Shown here one piece after another: positions 28,150-36,186 of a DNA stretch of 64,000 nt (within the stretch, counting starts at the first letter, position 1; every line of letters begins with the position of its first letter). This DNA comes from Actinoalloteichus hymeniacidonis. Its GTDB lineage: Bacteria > Actinomycetota > Actinomycetes > Mycobacteriales > Pseudonocardiaceae. Both the position numbers and the translations under genes were made by a program. Under the pieces are notes generated by a model. The model was not told the DNA's origin. It ran no database searches and worked only from the letters and a program-made list of their open reading frames with translations. Where the stretch lies: assembly GCF_014203365.1 (NCBI RefSeq), contig NZ_JACHIS010000001.1, positions 3,162,001 through 3,226,000 of the forward strand, read 5' to 3'.

Positions 28150-28406
28150 TCGCGGCTTCTTGGCGCTGTTGTCGGCATGGCGCTCGGGCGCACGCCGCGC
28201 CCACCCCACCGTCGCGAAGGCCCACCTCTGGGCGGCTCCTGTCGCTGGCCGGCCGGGTCGTGGTCTACGCCAGCGTGATTGTCGCCATACAATGGGCGCT
28301 GGTTGCCAGTGAGGTGCACCATGGCGTCTTACTCACCGCACTGACGGTCCCAGCATTGTTCGCCGCCCATAGTCTGGCCCGCGCACTAACGATCACCACG
28401 AACTGA
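28150..28406 (+). pseudogene. Remnant of the AICE small membrane protein gene
   Basis: The 3' part reads RLLSLAGRVVVYASVIVAIQ and continues through LTALTVPALFAAHSLARAL to a stop at 28404-28406. It aligns closely with the intact protein at 36183-36515 (RLLSLTGRVLFNAGLIVAVQ, LTALAVPALFAAYSLTRAL). Upstream, the WRSGARRAH...AKAHL segment that should precede it lies in another frame, so there is a frameshift near 28230, and no start codon remains. It sits just inside the right repeat of the BREX segment, showing that this segment once carried conjugative-element genes related to those of the neighbouring element. Confidence 0.85.
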
Positions 28407-28454
28407 GCGCCACCTCAAGAAAACCGGCACTGCCGATAACCCACAAAACGAAAA

Positions 28455-28481
28455 AGAGGCCGCCGAAAAACGACGACCTCT
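28455..28481. terminator. Hairpin left of the second att-like repeat
   Basis: An 11-position stem with two mismatches (agaggccgccg / cgacgacctct) closes on AAAAA. A similar hairpin stands about 85 bp left of the first repeat at 9008-9033, so the two repeats share a comparable left context. It may end transcription leaving the BREX segment. Confidence 0.5.
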
Positions 28482-28497
28482 CAACCGTTGAACACAG

Positions 28498-28537
28498 AAA
28501 ACTGTGTCCGAGGGGGGACTTGCGCACTAACCACACG
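28498..28537. repeat. Right 40-bp direct repeat of the BREX island (att-like, tRNA-Leu core)
   Basis: Identical to 9106-9145 at 39 of 40 positions and containing the same 19-bp tRNA-Leu 3'-end core (28504-28522). It marks the junction between the BREX segment and the next element. The left flank CACAGAAAACTGTG forms a small inverted repeat over the edge of the core. Recombination between this copy and the left one would excise about 19.4 kb carrying the whole BREX operon. Confidence 0.85.
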
Positions 28538-28570
28538 GCTCAACGTGTAGTTTTTTGAAGAAAGCTCAAT

Positions 28571-28621
28571 GTTGTTTCTCTTGCTCTGCGAGAGCAGCGA
28601 TCGCAGAGCAAGAGAAACAAC
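28571..28621. repeat. Perfect 21-bp inverted repeat with 9-nt loop
   Basis: The left arm (28571-28591, beginning gttgtttctcttgc) is exactly complementary to the right arm (28601-28621, ending gagaaacaac). It lies between the att-like repeat and the 3' end of the HEPN-like gene, so it may be that gene's terminator. No T-run follows on either strand, and the length and perfection are unusual for this GC-rich genome. A structured RNA or a cruciform used in element transfer are alternatives. Confidence 0.8.
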
Positions 28622-28674
28622 GAAGAAGCTTCGCGCACTATACCCTACGTTCCTTGCGGCGACCAAGGGTCGAT

Positions 28675-29208
28675 CTAGATTTTATCCAACCCGCGCAGAA
28701 TTCGAACCGCACTAATGGTTGCTAATTGTTGAACCTTAAGATTACCAATAAGGTCAACTTCATCTTGCAAATCAGCGCCCAGGAAGCTGAGGACGGGTAC
28801 CCACTCTCCTCCGTCCTCAGTCGCATAATCTCGCCACACCGATGCAACGCGAACGCGGTCATGCACAGCGCGATTGCGAAGCTCGATGGCGTTTCCAATG
28901 CACGAGATCTCAAATTTCCATAACTGAATGTCTCCCGCGCCCATGTTCTTCGTGATGTCGTTGAAAATCGATCCTGCCGGGCGGTCAATTTTGCCGCCAG
29001 GCTTAATCTTGCGGAGAATCATTCCAAGAACTGCTTCAGTCTCTGATGACTGAACCATAATCATACCGCGCAGTTCATTCATTTCGCGCGCATCCGAGTC
29101 GGAACTCCATCCTTGAGGTTCTTCGTCGACTTCTCCGGGATAGAGTTCGTACTCCACTGTCTCCCAAGAGACTGAACATACCCCGAAGGGAGGTTCCTCT
29201 ACGGCCAC
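28675..29208 (-). CDS. HEPN-like protein
   Basis: A 177-residue protein with clearly lower GC than its neighbours, a sign of recent transfer. The helical region has the pattern of HEPN domains: an early helix RGMIMVQSSETEAVLGMIL and a later helix with ELRNRAVHD, which contains the R-x4-H motif of HEPN ribonucleases. The N-terminal 50 residues are acidic and show no fold I recognise. It is transcribed in the same direction as the tandem RusA-like gene 190 bp upstream. HEPN proteins often act as RNases in toxin and defence modules, so a role as effector is plausible but inferred. The C-terminal segment (NLKVQQLATISAVRIL) is another helix. Confidence 0.55.
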   Translation of the reverse strand: MAVEEPPFGVCSVSWETVEYELYPGEVDEEPQGWSSDSDAREMNELRGMIMVQSSETEAVLGMILRKIKPGGKIDRPAGSIFNDITKNMGAGDIQLWKFEISCIGNAIELRNRAVHDRVRVASVWRDYATEDGGEWVPVLSFLGADLQDEVDLIGNLKVQQLATISAVRILRGLDKI

Positions 29209-29399
29209 CCATGAATCATGACAGTCAGATGCTCCGATGTCTACCTAATTTTTTGCGGTAATTCTTTTGCGCGGTTCGATGGAAGCGCGGTAGTCATATC
29301 GCCTAGAATTGAATTGTCATGCAAAATGGCCGCGACATCAGGCATAGGAGCCCTTAATGCTTCAATGCGACTTCGAGGATACTGATTTTCCCCCGGACC

Positions 29400-30707
29400 C
29401 TAGTGGTGCTCGCCTCCTTTAAGAAAGGAACGGTGAATCTTATCCGCCTGCAGCATGTATGATTCGAGGGCATCCGTCACGCGGCTCCAGCTACTTTGGA
29501 GGCTGAGACCGCTTCCCAGTGCAAGCTGGAGGTACCCGTCCGGGTGGTCTGATTTTTGCCGTTTGAGCTCGATGACTTCGTACGCCGATATTCCCCGGTC
29601 CGCATAAATTGGGTTGGATTGCAAAGCAGGGTGGCGAAGGTTCACCTCTTGTTCTTTGATTACCCTTTGGATGATGGGAAGAATGGTGAGCGCAAGATTA
29701 TCCAAGTCTTTCCCTTGGCTTGGTGGCATAACAAGAAATATAACCTTCAGTGGAACCATCAAGGGCGACAAGCTGCGCTTTCTGTGGAAAAGTTCGATCA
29801 GCTCTTTCCTGACGGATTCATGAAACAGTGATCCCTCGCCGGAAGATTTCGGCAGTCGCGGCAACGGATCTGTAATCATACTCGACAGGAGAAAGGAATC
29901 TGAATCATTGTTAAGTGGAGTATGACACCTTGTCATCGCCATCAAAATTTCTTTTAACTGCGGCGCCATTATTGGTTCGATTGATCGGCGCGCACTTCCG
30001 GCGATGATCCTGGGATTGAACGTTAGCATCGATGCAACCCGTGCTTCAGCTCCTTGCAGGAAGGCGCTCTGGAATTCAGCTAGGCTAAACTGAGCATGCC
30101 AATGGTTTCGTTCCTTCCATCGATTTCTTTCCTCGGGCGATGCGGCGTAATTCAGATCAAGAAGTGGCTCTAAAGTATGGGCTGGAAGCTTCGGAGAGCG
30201 CATGGGATCATTCTCTTCCTCCCAGATTTGAGTTCGGCTTTCCAGGATTCGCACTAATTCAAGGTCGGCTACTACGTCTCTGAGTGGACGCGCGAAAATC
30301 TGAGTCGATCCTTTGGGTGGAAATCCAGCACTGGTTGATTTCTTTAGTGAAACATAAAGCAGCTTAACCTGCCGGTCATCGCGATAAACGATCCCATCCC
30401 GGTTCGGGTAAGGTTCCATGGCTGGCCCGATTAGATCAAGCGTATGCTTGGCAAGTCGTTGTATGGATGGTGGTTCGCGACTTGTGCAATGAAAGTCCAA
30501 CTCTAGCGCCACGGGCCCGAGTAGCTCGCCGTGCTTGCTCGAATCTAGTTGTGTCATTATGCTGCGCTGCGCTTTAGTTGATCGATATTGCACGCCGCGC
30601 TTGCCTTTTTGGTCCGGTTCACCATCAATTTCAACTCGCCTAGAGCGGAGGAACCTTCTCATCCATTTAACCGAAAGACCGTCAGGGCTGTCCCAATATT
30701 GATCCAC
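29400..30707 (-). CDS. Tandem RusA-like protein, possible split active site
   Basis: A 435-residue protein I do not recognise as a named family. Two segments resemble the Holliday-junction resolvase RusA. The first (about residues 65-125) has a beta strand VALELDFHCTS, a helix, then VYRDDRQVKLLYVSLKK, matching the DDxQV part of RusA, but the DLDN part is replaced by PPSIQRL. The second (about 320-390) has VPLKVIFLVMPPSQGKDLDNL, matching the DLDN part, but lacks a DD pair. Each half therefore keeps a different set of acidic residues. Codon use and GC are lower than in host genes. It runs in the same direction as the HEPN-like gene. A nuclease or structure-specific DNA-binding role is inference. 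Confidence 0.6.
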   Translation of the reverse strand: MDQYWDSPDGLSVKWMRRFLRSRRVEIDGEPDQKGKRGVQYRSTKAQRSIMTQLDSSKHGELLGPVALELDFHCTSREPPSIQRLAKHTLDLIGPAMEPYPNRDGIVYRDDRQVKLLYVSLKKSTSAGFPPKGSTQIFARPLRDVVADLELVRILESRTQIWEEENDPMRSPKLPAHTLEPLLDLNYAASPEERNRWKERNHWHAQFSLAEFQSAFLQGAEARVASMLTFNPRIIAGSARRSIEPIMAPQLKEILMAMTRCHTPLNNDSDSFLLSSMITDPLPRLPKSSGEGSLFHESVRKELIELFHRKRSLSPLMVPLKVIFLVMPPSQGKDLDNLALTILPIIQRVIKEQEVNLRHPALQSNPIYADRGISAYEVIELKRQKSDHPDGYLQLALGSGLSLQSSWSRVTDALESYMLQADKIHRSFLKGGEHH

Positions 30708-31319
30708 TACGCCTCCGTGTGATCCACATCGAAGGCTATTCTACCAAATGGCAACTCCAGTGCGCTCTTCCGAGGACGATCGTCGAGGTCATTCATAGTT
30801 CAATAGATACGTGCTCGGTCGGAGCAGGTGTCCCAGCAGTCCCAGATTTTGCGCTCCCTGTGACTGGAGGAGGCGCCTAGGGCGCGGGACGGCTGCTATT
30901 TTCGGATGGCTTACAAGGCCTTGCGGGGAAACGCCTCCGCCACCGGCACACAGTCGCACTCGACGCCACCCCGGCAACGGCTACTCAGCCACGCGACGCA
31001 GCGCGCCCGTTGGGCGGCGGGGCTGTCCGGTGGGAGCAGAGGTGCCCACGGGTCCGAGGATCGATCTTCCGGGTTCTTCGCCATCAGCGTCATGCCTCCC
31101 ACCGAGTAGGGAGAACGCGGCCGGGGTGGGGCGCCGGTACGGCTGTCCCGGCCGCGTTCCGGCGCGCGACGGTTTGAGGCGGGCGCGAATGCCCTCCGTC
31201 GGGCGCCTGCTTGACCAGCTGCTTTACAGCCGTGCCAAACTGAAATCATCATTTCGTCAGCTTGCGGTCAGCGGTACGACCGCACGCGGACCTAGTGACG
31301 ACATCAACGGACCTGGGGT
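30708..31319. other. Intergenic region with possible small gene and regulatory repeat
   Basis: About 610 bp between divergent genes (RusA-like on the minus strand, Nudix-like regulator on the plus strand). Apart from the weak candidate gene at 30911-31093, the notable element is TGAAATCATCATTTCG at 31241-31256, which shares the TGAAATCA unit with the direct repeats in front of the conjugation genes at 35549-35582, about 65-80 bp before the next start. The rest is GC-rich with no support for genes. Confidence 0.4.
30911..31093 (-). CDS. Possible small cysteine-containing protein
   Basis: An open frame of 60 codons from ATG at 31093 with GGGAGG close by; the spacing suits the second ATG at 31084 better. 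The product has a proline-rich start and a C-terminal half with three cysteines (ARCVAWLSSRCRGGVECDC) that looks like a small folded unit. The opposite strand is also open here, so coding is unproven. I do not recognise the protein. Confidence 0.25.
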   Translation of the reverse strand: MTLMAKNPEDRSSDPWAPLLPPDSPAAQRARCVAWLSSRCRGGVECDCVPVAEAFPRKAL

Positions 31320-32972
31320 GTGGGGTGGCTCGTGAGCGTGTACCGGACCGTGCTTGAGCAGAAGGTCAAGGAACGACGTCAGTCCGTAGAGGAGTTCGCG
31401 GAGTTCGTCGAGACGTTCGCCCGCGAACACGGTGAGCCCGGCACCTTAAGCGCTCGGCACCTGCAACGACTGATCTCCGGCAACCGAGCAGATGGCGCCC
31501 CGCTCGGCCCTGTTCGGGCGGTTACGGCCCGCCTCCTCGAACGCATTTTCGGGCTCGACATCGATGTCCTGCTGTCCCCGCCACGGGACACCCTCGGGAC
31601 GGGCGCCACGGAAGTCGGGACACCCTCTCCTGAAGCGGAACCAGCCTCGGGGACAGCCAGGGAAACAGTCGCACTCGCACCCGCAGCGACATTCGAACAC
31701 GCCGGGTTGTCCTTTGCGTTCGATTGGCTCGACGCGAATACCGGTTGGCTGCCGCAGACAACTCGTACCAAGGTGGCCGTGCGGATTGAGGAACGCGCGA
31801 CGCAGGGGGAGGCCGACCGCAGTCGACGCCGTTCAAGGACGGATCGGAGTTCTCTTGCCCAGGGCATCGCGGCCTACTACGACCGTGGGTTGCCGGGACA
31901 TGACGTCTATCGGGCTCGGTGTGACCATCGGGAGATCGTGACGACTGTTCTCACTCGACCAGAGTGGCTCGATCTCGCGTGTCCGCTGGGGCCGGAGACA
32001 GACTTGTTGCGGTTGGACGATGCCAGGTTGAGCACTCCGCCGGTCCACGCTGGCCCACAGCACGCCATCGAGCGATTGGCGGAAGCGGTGGAATCCGGCG
32101 TGCGTTTCACCGACCTTCCGCTATACCGGCTGCTCGACATCGACATCCGAGGCGGCAGGATCGCCGGATCACTGGGGCTCGCCTCGTTCGTCGAGTACGC
32201 GTTGACGATGGACCTACTCGAACACGAGCTGGTCGATGCTGTCGCTCGGGATGCGACACCGTGGCACGGAACTTTGTCACTGCGGGACCGGTATCTGCCG
32301 ACCCTCACGGCCGCACTCGACTTCCGTTCTCGCCTCTGTGTGGGCGGAGTGGTCTCGCTGTGTGCCATCGCCCGGCCCACCGACGGCTATCGGCCAGCGG
32401 ACTACACACTGCTCGTTCAGGAACGCTCCGCCCAAGTGCTCAACGCGGCTCGCCGCCTGGCCGTGATTCCCAAGGGCTTCCACGAGCCGATGACCGACGT
32501 TCGTGCGGATGCCCGGCTGGGCGCGACACTCCGACGCGAGATGGAAGAAGAGCTGTTCGGCCGCCGCGATGTCGACAGCACCGGGGGAGGGAATCGGGCC
32601 GCCGACCCGATGCACTTCGGACGCCTGTCCGAGCCTATGCGTTGGCTGACCGAGGAACCCGGCAGGCTACAGACGGAATGCACCGGGTTCGGGTTGAATC
32701 TGATCAGTGGGAATTATGAGTTCGCGAGTCTGATCGTCATCGATGATGAGGACTTCTGGCGGAAGTACGGCGGTGCGATCGAGGCCAATTGGGAGACGCA
32801 CGGGCTCCGCCTGTATTCCAGCCTCGATCGTCGCCTGTTGGCTGAATTGATCAGTGACGAATCATGGAGCAACGAGGGGTTGTTCGCTCTGCTGCAAGGT
32901 CTTCGACGACTGGGGGAAATCGGTGGTGATCGCGTCGACCTCCCCCGAATAGAATCGTACGGGAAACGGTGA
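31320..32972 (+). CDS. Putative DNA-binding regulator with Nudix-like box (paralogue A)
   Basis: A 550-residue protein of a conserved actinomycete type I cannot name. The N-terminal 90 residues look like a helix-turn-helix region (HLQRLISGNRAD). About 400 residues from FDWLDANTGWLP onward match the protein at 33323-34906 closely, including SLVEYALTMDLLE-type, AVIPKGFHEPMTD, LRREMEEELFGR and FGLNLISGNYEF segments. REMEEELFG resembles the core of a Nudix box with a one-residue shift, so a nucleotide-binding sensor is possible. The start is uncertain between GTG at 31320 and 31332; neither has a strong ribosome site. Its stop directly abuts the stop of the convergent cupin gene, forming TGATCA. 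Confidence 0.7.
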   Translation: MGWLVSVYRTVLEQKVKERRQSVEEFAEFVETFAREHGEPGTLSARHLQRLISGNRADGAPLGPVRAVTARLLERIFGLDIDVLLSPPRDTLGTGATEVGTPSPEAEPASGTARETVALAPAATFEHAGLSFAFDWLDANTGWLPQTTRTKVAVRIEERATQGEADRSRRRSRTDRSSLAQGIAAYYDRGLPGHDVYRARCDHREIVTTVLTRPEWLDLACPLGPETDLLRLDDARLSTPPVHAGPQHAIERLAEAVESGVRFTDLPLYRLLDIDIRGGRIAGSLGLASFVEYALTMDLLEHELVDAVARDATPWHGTLSLRDRYLPTLTAALDFRSRLCVGGVVSLCAIARPTDGYRPADYTLLVQERSAQVLNAARRLAVIPKGFHEPMTDVRADARLGATLRREMEEELFGRRDVDSTGGGNRAADPMHFGRLSEPMRWLTEEPGRLQTECTGFGLNLISGNYEFASLIVIDDEDFWRKYGGAIEANWETHGLRLYSSLDRRLLAELISDESWSNEGLFALLQGLRRLGEIGGDRVDLPRIESYGKR

Positions 32973-33326
32973 TCAGGAAGGGAACGACGGCCAACGGACG
33001 GTGATGACCACCGAATCGGCGAGCGCTTCCCACGAGTGATCGATCCCCGGCCCCCACAAGACGTAGTCGCCTTGCCGAGCAAGGGTGACGCTGCCCTCGG
33101 TGAGGTCGAGTCGGAATTCTCCCTGGACCATCAACAACAGGGTGGTGCGCTGGTCATCGGCCGTCCACTCGGCGCGTTTGTCGCCTGCCGGGTGGTTGGC
33201 CCATTTCACCTCGACGTCTTGGGTCGAGCGGATTCCCTCGGCGGGATCAATGAAGTGGCCGAGCAACCAGCCACGGTTGTCCTGCGTGTCATCGTTGGCG
33301 TTTCCGTGTTGCCAGCGAGTGGTCAA
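32973..33326 (-). CDS. Cupin-fold protein
   Basis: A small single-domain cupin of 117 residues: VEVKWANHPAGDKRAEW, LLLMVQGEFRLDL, QGDYVLWGPGIDHSWEA. I choose the TTG start at 33326 because GGGAGG and GGAG lie upstream and TTG overlaps the stop of the preceding gene (TTGA), so it is translationally coupled to the Nudix-like regulator paralogue B. A longer upstream reading frame is only low-complexity arginine-rich sequence inside that gene. Cupins of this size often bind small ligands or metals; the gene may supply the sensor or metabolic function for the regulator pair. Confidence 0.72.
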   Translation of the reverse strand: MTTRWQHGNANDDTQDNRGWLLGHFIDPAEGIRSTQDVEVKWANHPAGDKRAEWTADDQRTTLLLMVQGEFRLDLTEGSVTLARQGDYVLWGPGIDHSWEALADSVVITVRWPSFPS

Positions 33327-34906
33327 CTCCGTACCTCCCAGTCGATCGCAGGCAGGTTGACGCGGTCCCCGCCGATCTCTTTCAGTCTGCGAAGGCCCTG
33401 CAACAGTGCGAACAGGCCTTCGTTGCTCCACGCTACCGCACCGATCAGTTCGGTGATCAATTGCCGGTCCAGACTCGAATACTGGTGGAGTCCATGCGAT
33501 TCCCAGTTGGCCTGGATGTCGCCGCCATAGCGCACCCAGAAATCTTCATCGTCGATGACGATCAGACCGGGGAACTCGAAATTGCCGCTGACGAGATTCA
33601 GCCCGAATCCCGTGCATTCCATTCGCAGCCTGCCGGGCTCCGTGCTCAACCAGCGCATCGGCTCGGACAGGCGGCTGTGGTGCATCGGGTCCGCTCGCAA
33701 CTGACTGGTCAGCGTTCCATCGACGTCTTCGCGGCCGAACAGCTCCTCTTCCATCTCGCGGCGGAGCGTCGCGCCCAGTCGGGCATCCGCGCGGATGTCG
33801 GTCATCGGCTCGTGGAAGCCCTTAGGAATCACGGCCAGGCGGCGAGCCGCGTTGACGACGTGTCCGGACCGTTCTTGAACGAGCAGCACATAGTCCGCCG
33901 GTCCTCGGCGCGGTTCGGCCGGGCGAGCGATCGCGCAGAGAGCGAGTGTGCCGCCAGCACAAAGCCGACCGGCGACGTCGAGCACGGCGGAGGTGTCGGG
34001 CAGAAGTCGGTCCCGCAGGGGCAGCGATCCGGGGCCGACTGCACTTCCTACGGCGAGCGCGTCGACTAGCTCGCCTTCCAGCAGGTCCATCGTCAATGCA
34101 TACTCCACGAACCGGGACAGTCCGAGTGTTCCCGCGACGCGGCCCGTCGCCATATCGATTCCGGTCAGTCGGTACAGCGGCATGTCGGTGAGCCGGATAC
34201 CCAGGGCGAGCGTCTCCGCCAGCCGTTGGACGGCATGATCAGCTGCCTTGTCATTCAGCGGAGCGCCGATCGTCGAGGCGCTGTCGACTGTGAGCCGGTC
34301 GTGCTCGGTCATGAGGGCGGCGCCGAGATCGAGCCAGTCCGGGTGGGTGAGGACGCTCGTCACGGCTTCACCATCGTCCCCGTACCGGGCGGCGTAGCGG
34401 CCGTGCCCGCTGCCGCTGTTGCGGTAGTAGCCGCCGAGCGCGTTCGCAATGCCTCGTTGGTCGACCCGGCTGCGGCGACGACCCCGGTTCTGAAGATCGT
34501 TCAGGTCGATTGTGGCCAGCCGGGAGGAGACCGCGAGCCGAGCACTGCCGGGTTCCCATCCTGCATGGTCGTCGAGCCAGTCGAAGGCGCCTGCGATGTT
34601 CGGGTCTGTGTTCAACCGGGTCACTGCGGCAGGGGAGATCGACGTTAATGCGGTGCTGGCAGAGTCCGATACCGACGGCGAGTTGAGCGCGTCGAATCGC
34701 TCCCGCGCAGCCGGTGAGGCCTGTTCCAACATCGTGTCGAGAAGCTGTTGCATCTCCGGTCGTGGGCGGGTCGTCGGCTTCTGATGCCAACCGGCGACAG
34801 TGCGAACTGCGATTCCGAGTTGGGCAGCGAATGACTCATTGCTCAGCCGCAGTGCCGCTTGTAATGCACATGCGCGTTCGCCGGTCCAGCCTGTCGTCAG
34901 CGCCAT
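33323..34906 (-). CDS. Putative DNA-binding regulator with Nudix-like box (paralogue B)
   Basis: A 527-residue paralogue of the protein at 31320-32972. It shares about 400 residues (FDWLDDHAGWEPG to NEGLFALLQGLRRL) with the same REMEEELFGRED segment. The N-terminus is different: LRLSNESFAAQLGIAVRTVAGW reads as an XRE-like helix-turn-helix, while paralogue A has another DNA-binding-like start. The two genes face each other with the cupin gene between them and downstream of this one. The ATG at 34906 has GGGGGT nine bases upstream. Domain shuffling of the DNA-binding part on a common sensor body is inferred. Confidence 0.72.
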   Translation of the reverse strand: MALTTGWTGERACALQAALRLSNESFAAQLGIAVRTVAGWHQKPTTRPRPEMQQLLDTMLEQASPAARERFDALNSPSVSDSASTALTSISPAAVTRLNTDPNIAGAFDWLDDHAGWEPGSARLAVSSRLATIDLNDLQNRGRRRSRVDQRGIANALGGYYRNSGSGHGRYAARYGDDGEAVTSVLTHPDWLDLGAALMTEHDRLTVDSASTIGAPLNDKAADHAVQRLAETLALGIRLTDMPLYRLTGIDMATGRVAGTLGLSRFVEYALTMDLLEGELVDALAVGSAVGPGSLPLRDRLLPDTSAVLDVAGRLCAGGTLALCAIARPAEPRRGPADYVLLVQERSGHVVNAARRLAVIPKGFHEPMTDIRADARLGATLRREMEEELFGREDVDGTLTSQLRADPMHHSRLSEPMRWLSTEPGRLRMECTGFGLNLVSGNFEFPGLIVIDDEDFWVRYGGDIQANWESHGLHQYSSLDRQLITELIGAVAWSNEGLFALLQGLRRLKEIGGDRVNLPAIDWEVRS

Positions 34907-35056
34907 CAGCTCATACCCCCGTCAATAGCAGTGTCGTGTTGCTCTGCACTGGTCATGCATCGGAGTTGCACTGTCATCGCATGGTTCTCCACCTGCATTG
35001 CCGGTGGAATCAATGGCATGAGAGAGACCCGATTCCCTGGTCCGCGATTCACACCG

Positions 35057-35440
35057 TTATTTCGAATCGCGGACATGCTCGATCACCGTCGCCAGATCGG
35101 TGTGCAGCTCGTCGAGACGCTCGGTGATCTCGGTCAGCCGATCTTCGATGCTCTCCAGTCGCGACCAGACCGTGTCGACCTCGTCGCTCACCGGTTCGTC
35201 CACTTCGGACGGTGTACGACCGCGAACCACGGCGTCCAGGTGTTGCGGGTGCCAGCCCAGCGTCACGGACAGGGATTCCAGGGTGCGGGGGCTGCGTCTG
35301 CGCTCGACGGTGTGGTGCTGAAGCTCCCGGACGATCGCCTGCGAGACGTGCGAACGCTCCGCGAGTTCTCGTTGTCGCCAACCCAGCTCGTTCACGCGCG
35401 CACTAATCGCCTTGGCGACTGCCGCCCAGTCCTCCGACAC
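35057..35440 (-). CDS. XRE-family transcriptional regulator
   Basis: A 127-residue protein with an N-terminal helix-turn-helix of Cro/XRE type (LGWRQRELAERSHVSQAIVRE) and a C-terminal coiled-coil helix (RLESIEDRLTEITERLDELHTD) likely to mediate oligomerisation. It is divergent from the conjugation operon beginning at 35609, the usual place for the main repressor of an actinomycete integrative conjugative element. The direct repeats at 35549-35582 in the shared intergenic region are its likely operator. Confidence 0.85.
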   Translation of the reverse strand: MSEDWAAVAKAISARVNELGWRQRELAERSHVSQAIVRELQHHTVERRRSPRTLESLSVTLGWHPQHLDAVVRGRTPSEVDEPVSDEVDTVWSRLESIEDRLTEITERLDELHTDLATVIEHVRDSK

Positions 35441-35548
35441 CTATTCCTCCGCGCTCCGCCTCGGCGCCGAGATTAGTCGCTCCACACCTATTTGCGTGAC
35501 GACAGGGCGTTGTTCGGGGCGCCGGCGACACAACACGCCCTATTGAGC

Positions 35549-35582
35549 GCTGAAATCAACACTATGTTGCTGAAATCAATAC
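35549..35582. promoter_or_regulatory. Direct-repeat operator candidate in front of the conjugation operon
   Basis: GCTGAAATCAAYAC occurs twice, at 35549-35562 and 35569-35582, spaced 20 bp, that is two helical turns. It lies between the XRE repressor gene and the first gene of the operon. The same TGAAATCA core appears at 31241-31248 before the Nudix-like gene. Confidence 0.5.
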
Positions 35583-35608
35583 ATCAGGCTTCGTCGAGAG
35601 GTTTTCTC

Positions 35609-35824
35609 ATGGCTATTCGTCTGCCCGAATCCGGGCGAGAAACGCACTACACCGTCCGCCAAACCGCATGGATTCTCGGAGTCCATCCCGCCCAGGTCTC
35701 GCGTGCCGTTCGGCTCGGCGCGCTGCGTGTCCGGTGGCACGAAGGCAGTCCCCGCATACCGGCGACCGAACTCGTTCGCCTGCTCGGCGAACACGGCTAC
35801 TCGGCAGCCGGGGGTGACGCCTGA
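35609..35824 (+). CDS. Small helix-turn-helix protein (excisionase/MerR-like)
   Basis: A 71-residue protein; the ATG at 35609 is chosen because GAGAGG stands seven bases upstream, and the longer frame reads through the operator. The body HYTVRQTAWILGVHPAQVSRAV followed by a short wing RWHEGSPRIPATELVRLL is a MerR/excisionase-like helix-turn-helix. It is the first gene of the conjugation operon; its stop overlaps the WhiB gene by one base (TGATG). It may be the excisionase of the element or an activator. Confidence 0.75.
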   Translation: MAIRLPESGRETHYTVRQTAWILGVHPAQVSRAVRLGALRVRWHEGSPRIPATELVRLLGEHGYSAAGGDA

Positions 35825-36186
35825 TGACTCACGAGCAGTGGGACGGCGTCATCCGCCGCCTAGCCGAGTTCGCCCCCGTGCCCACCGATGTCCTTCGCAA
35901 CACCGTCGAGCGCGACGGCCTGTGTCTCTCGGAGCACCGCGAAGGCAACCCGCCCGAGTCCGACATCACCGAAAACCCGGACCGCGAGCTGGCCGCGCGC
36001 TTCTGTGACGGCTGCTCAGTCCCGGACGAGTGCTTGGCGCTCGAACTCCGTACCGCTGGGGCCGAGACCCACGGCATCTGGGGCGGGCTCGCCGAGGACG
36101 ACCGGCGCGCGCTGCATCCCGTCTGGACACGACACCGCTTCTCCGACTCCGACGCTTCCGATCACGAAGGGGCATCACTGTCATGA
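35824..36186 (+). CDS. WhiB-family iron-sulfur transcription factor
   Basis: A 120-residue WhiB-like protein. Four cysteines are in the family arrangement: one in DGLCLS, then FCDGCSVPDEC, which supplies the CxxCx5C triplet expected to bind a 4Fe-4S cluster. The GIWGG turn before the basic C-terminus is present. Small WhiB genes are common in actinomycete conjugative elements, where they regulate transfer genes. Overlaps the next gene by four bases (ATGA). Confidence 0.88.
   Translation: MTHEQWDGVIRRLAEFAPVPTDVLRNTVERDGLCLSEHREGNPPESDITENPDRELAARFCDGCSVPDECLALELRTAGAETHGIWGGLAEDDRRALHPVWTRHRFSDSDASDHEGASLS

Noticed and set aside
35492-35608. Longer start for the small helix-turn-helix gene
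   Set aside because: The extension would read through the putative operator repeats, while the ATG at 35609 has a good ribosome site.
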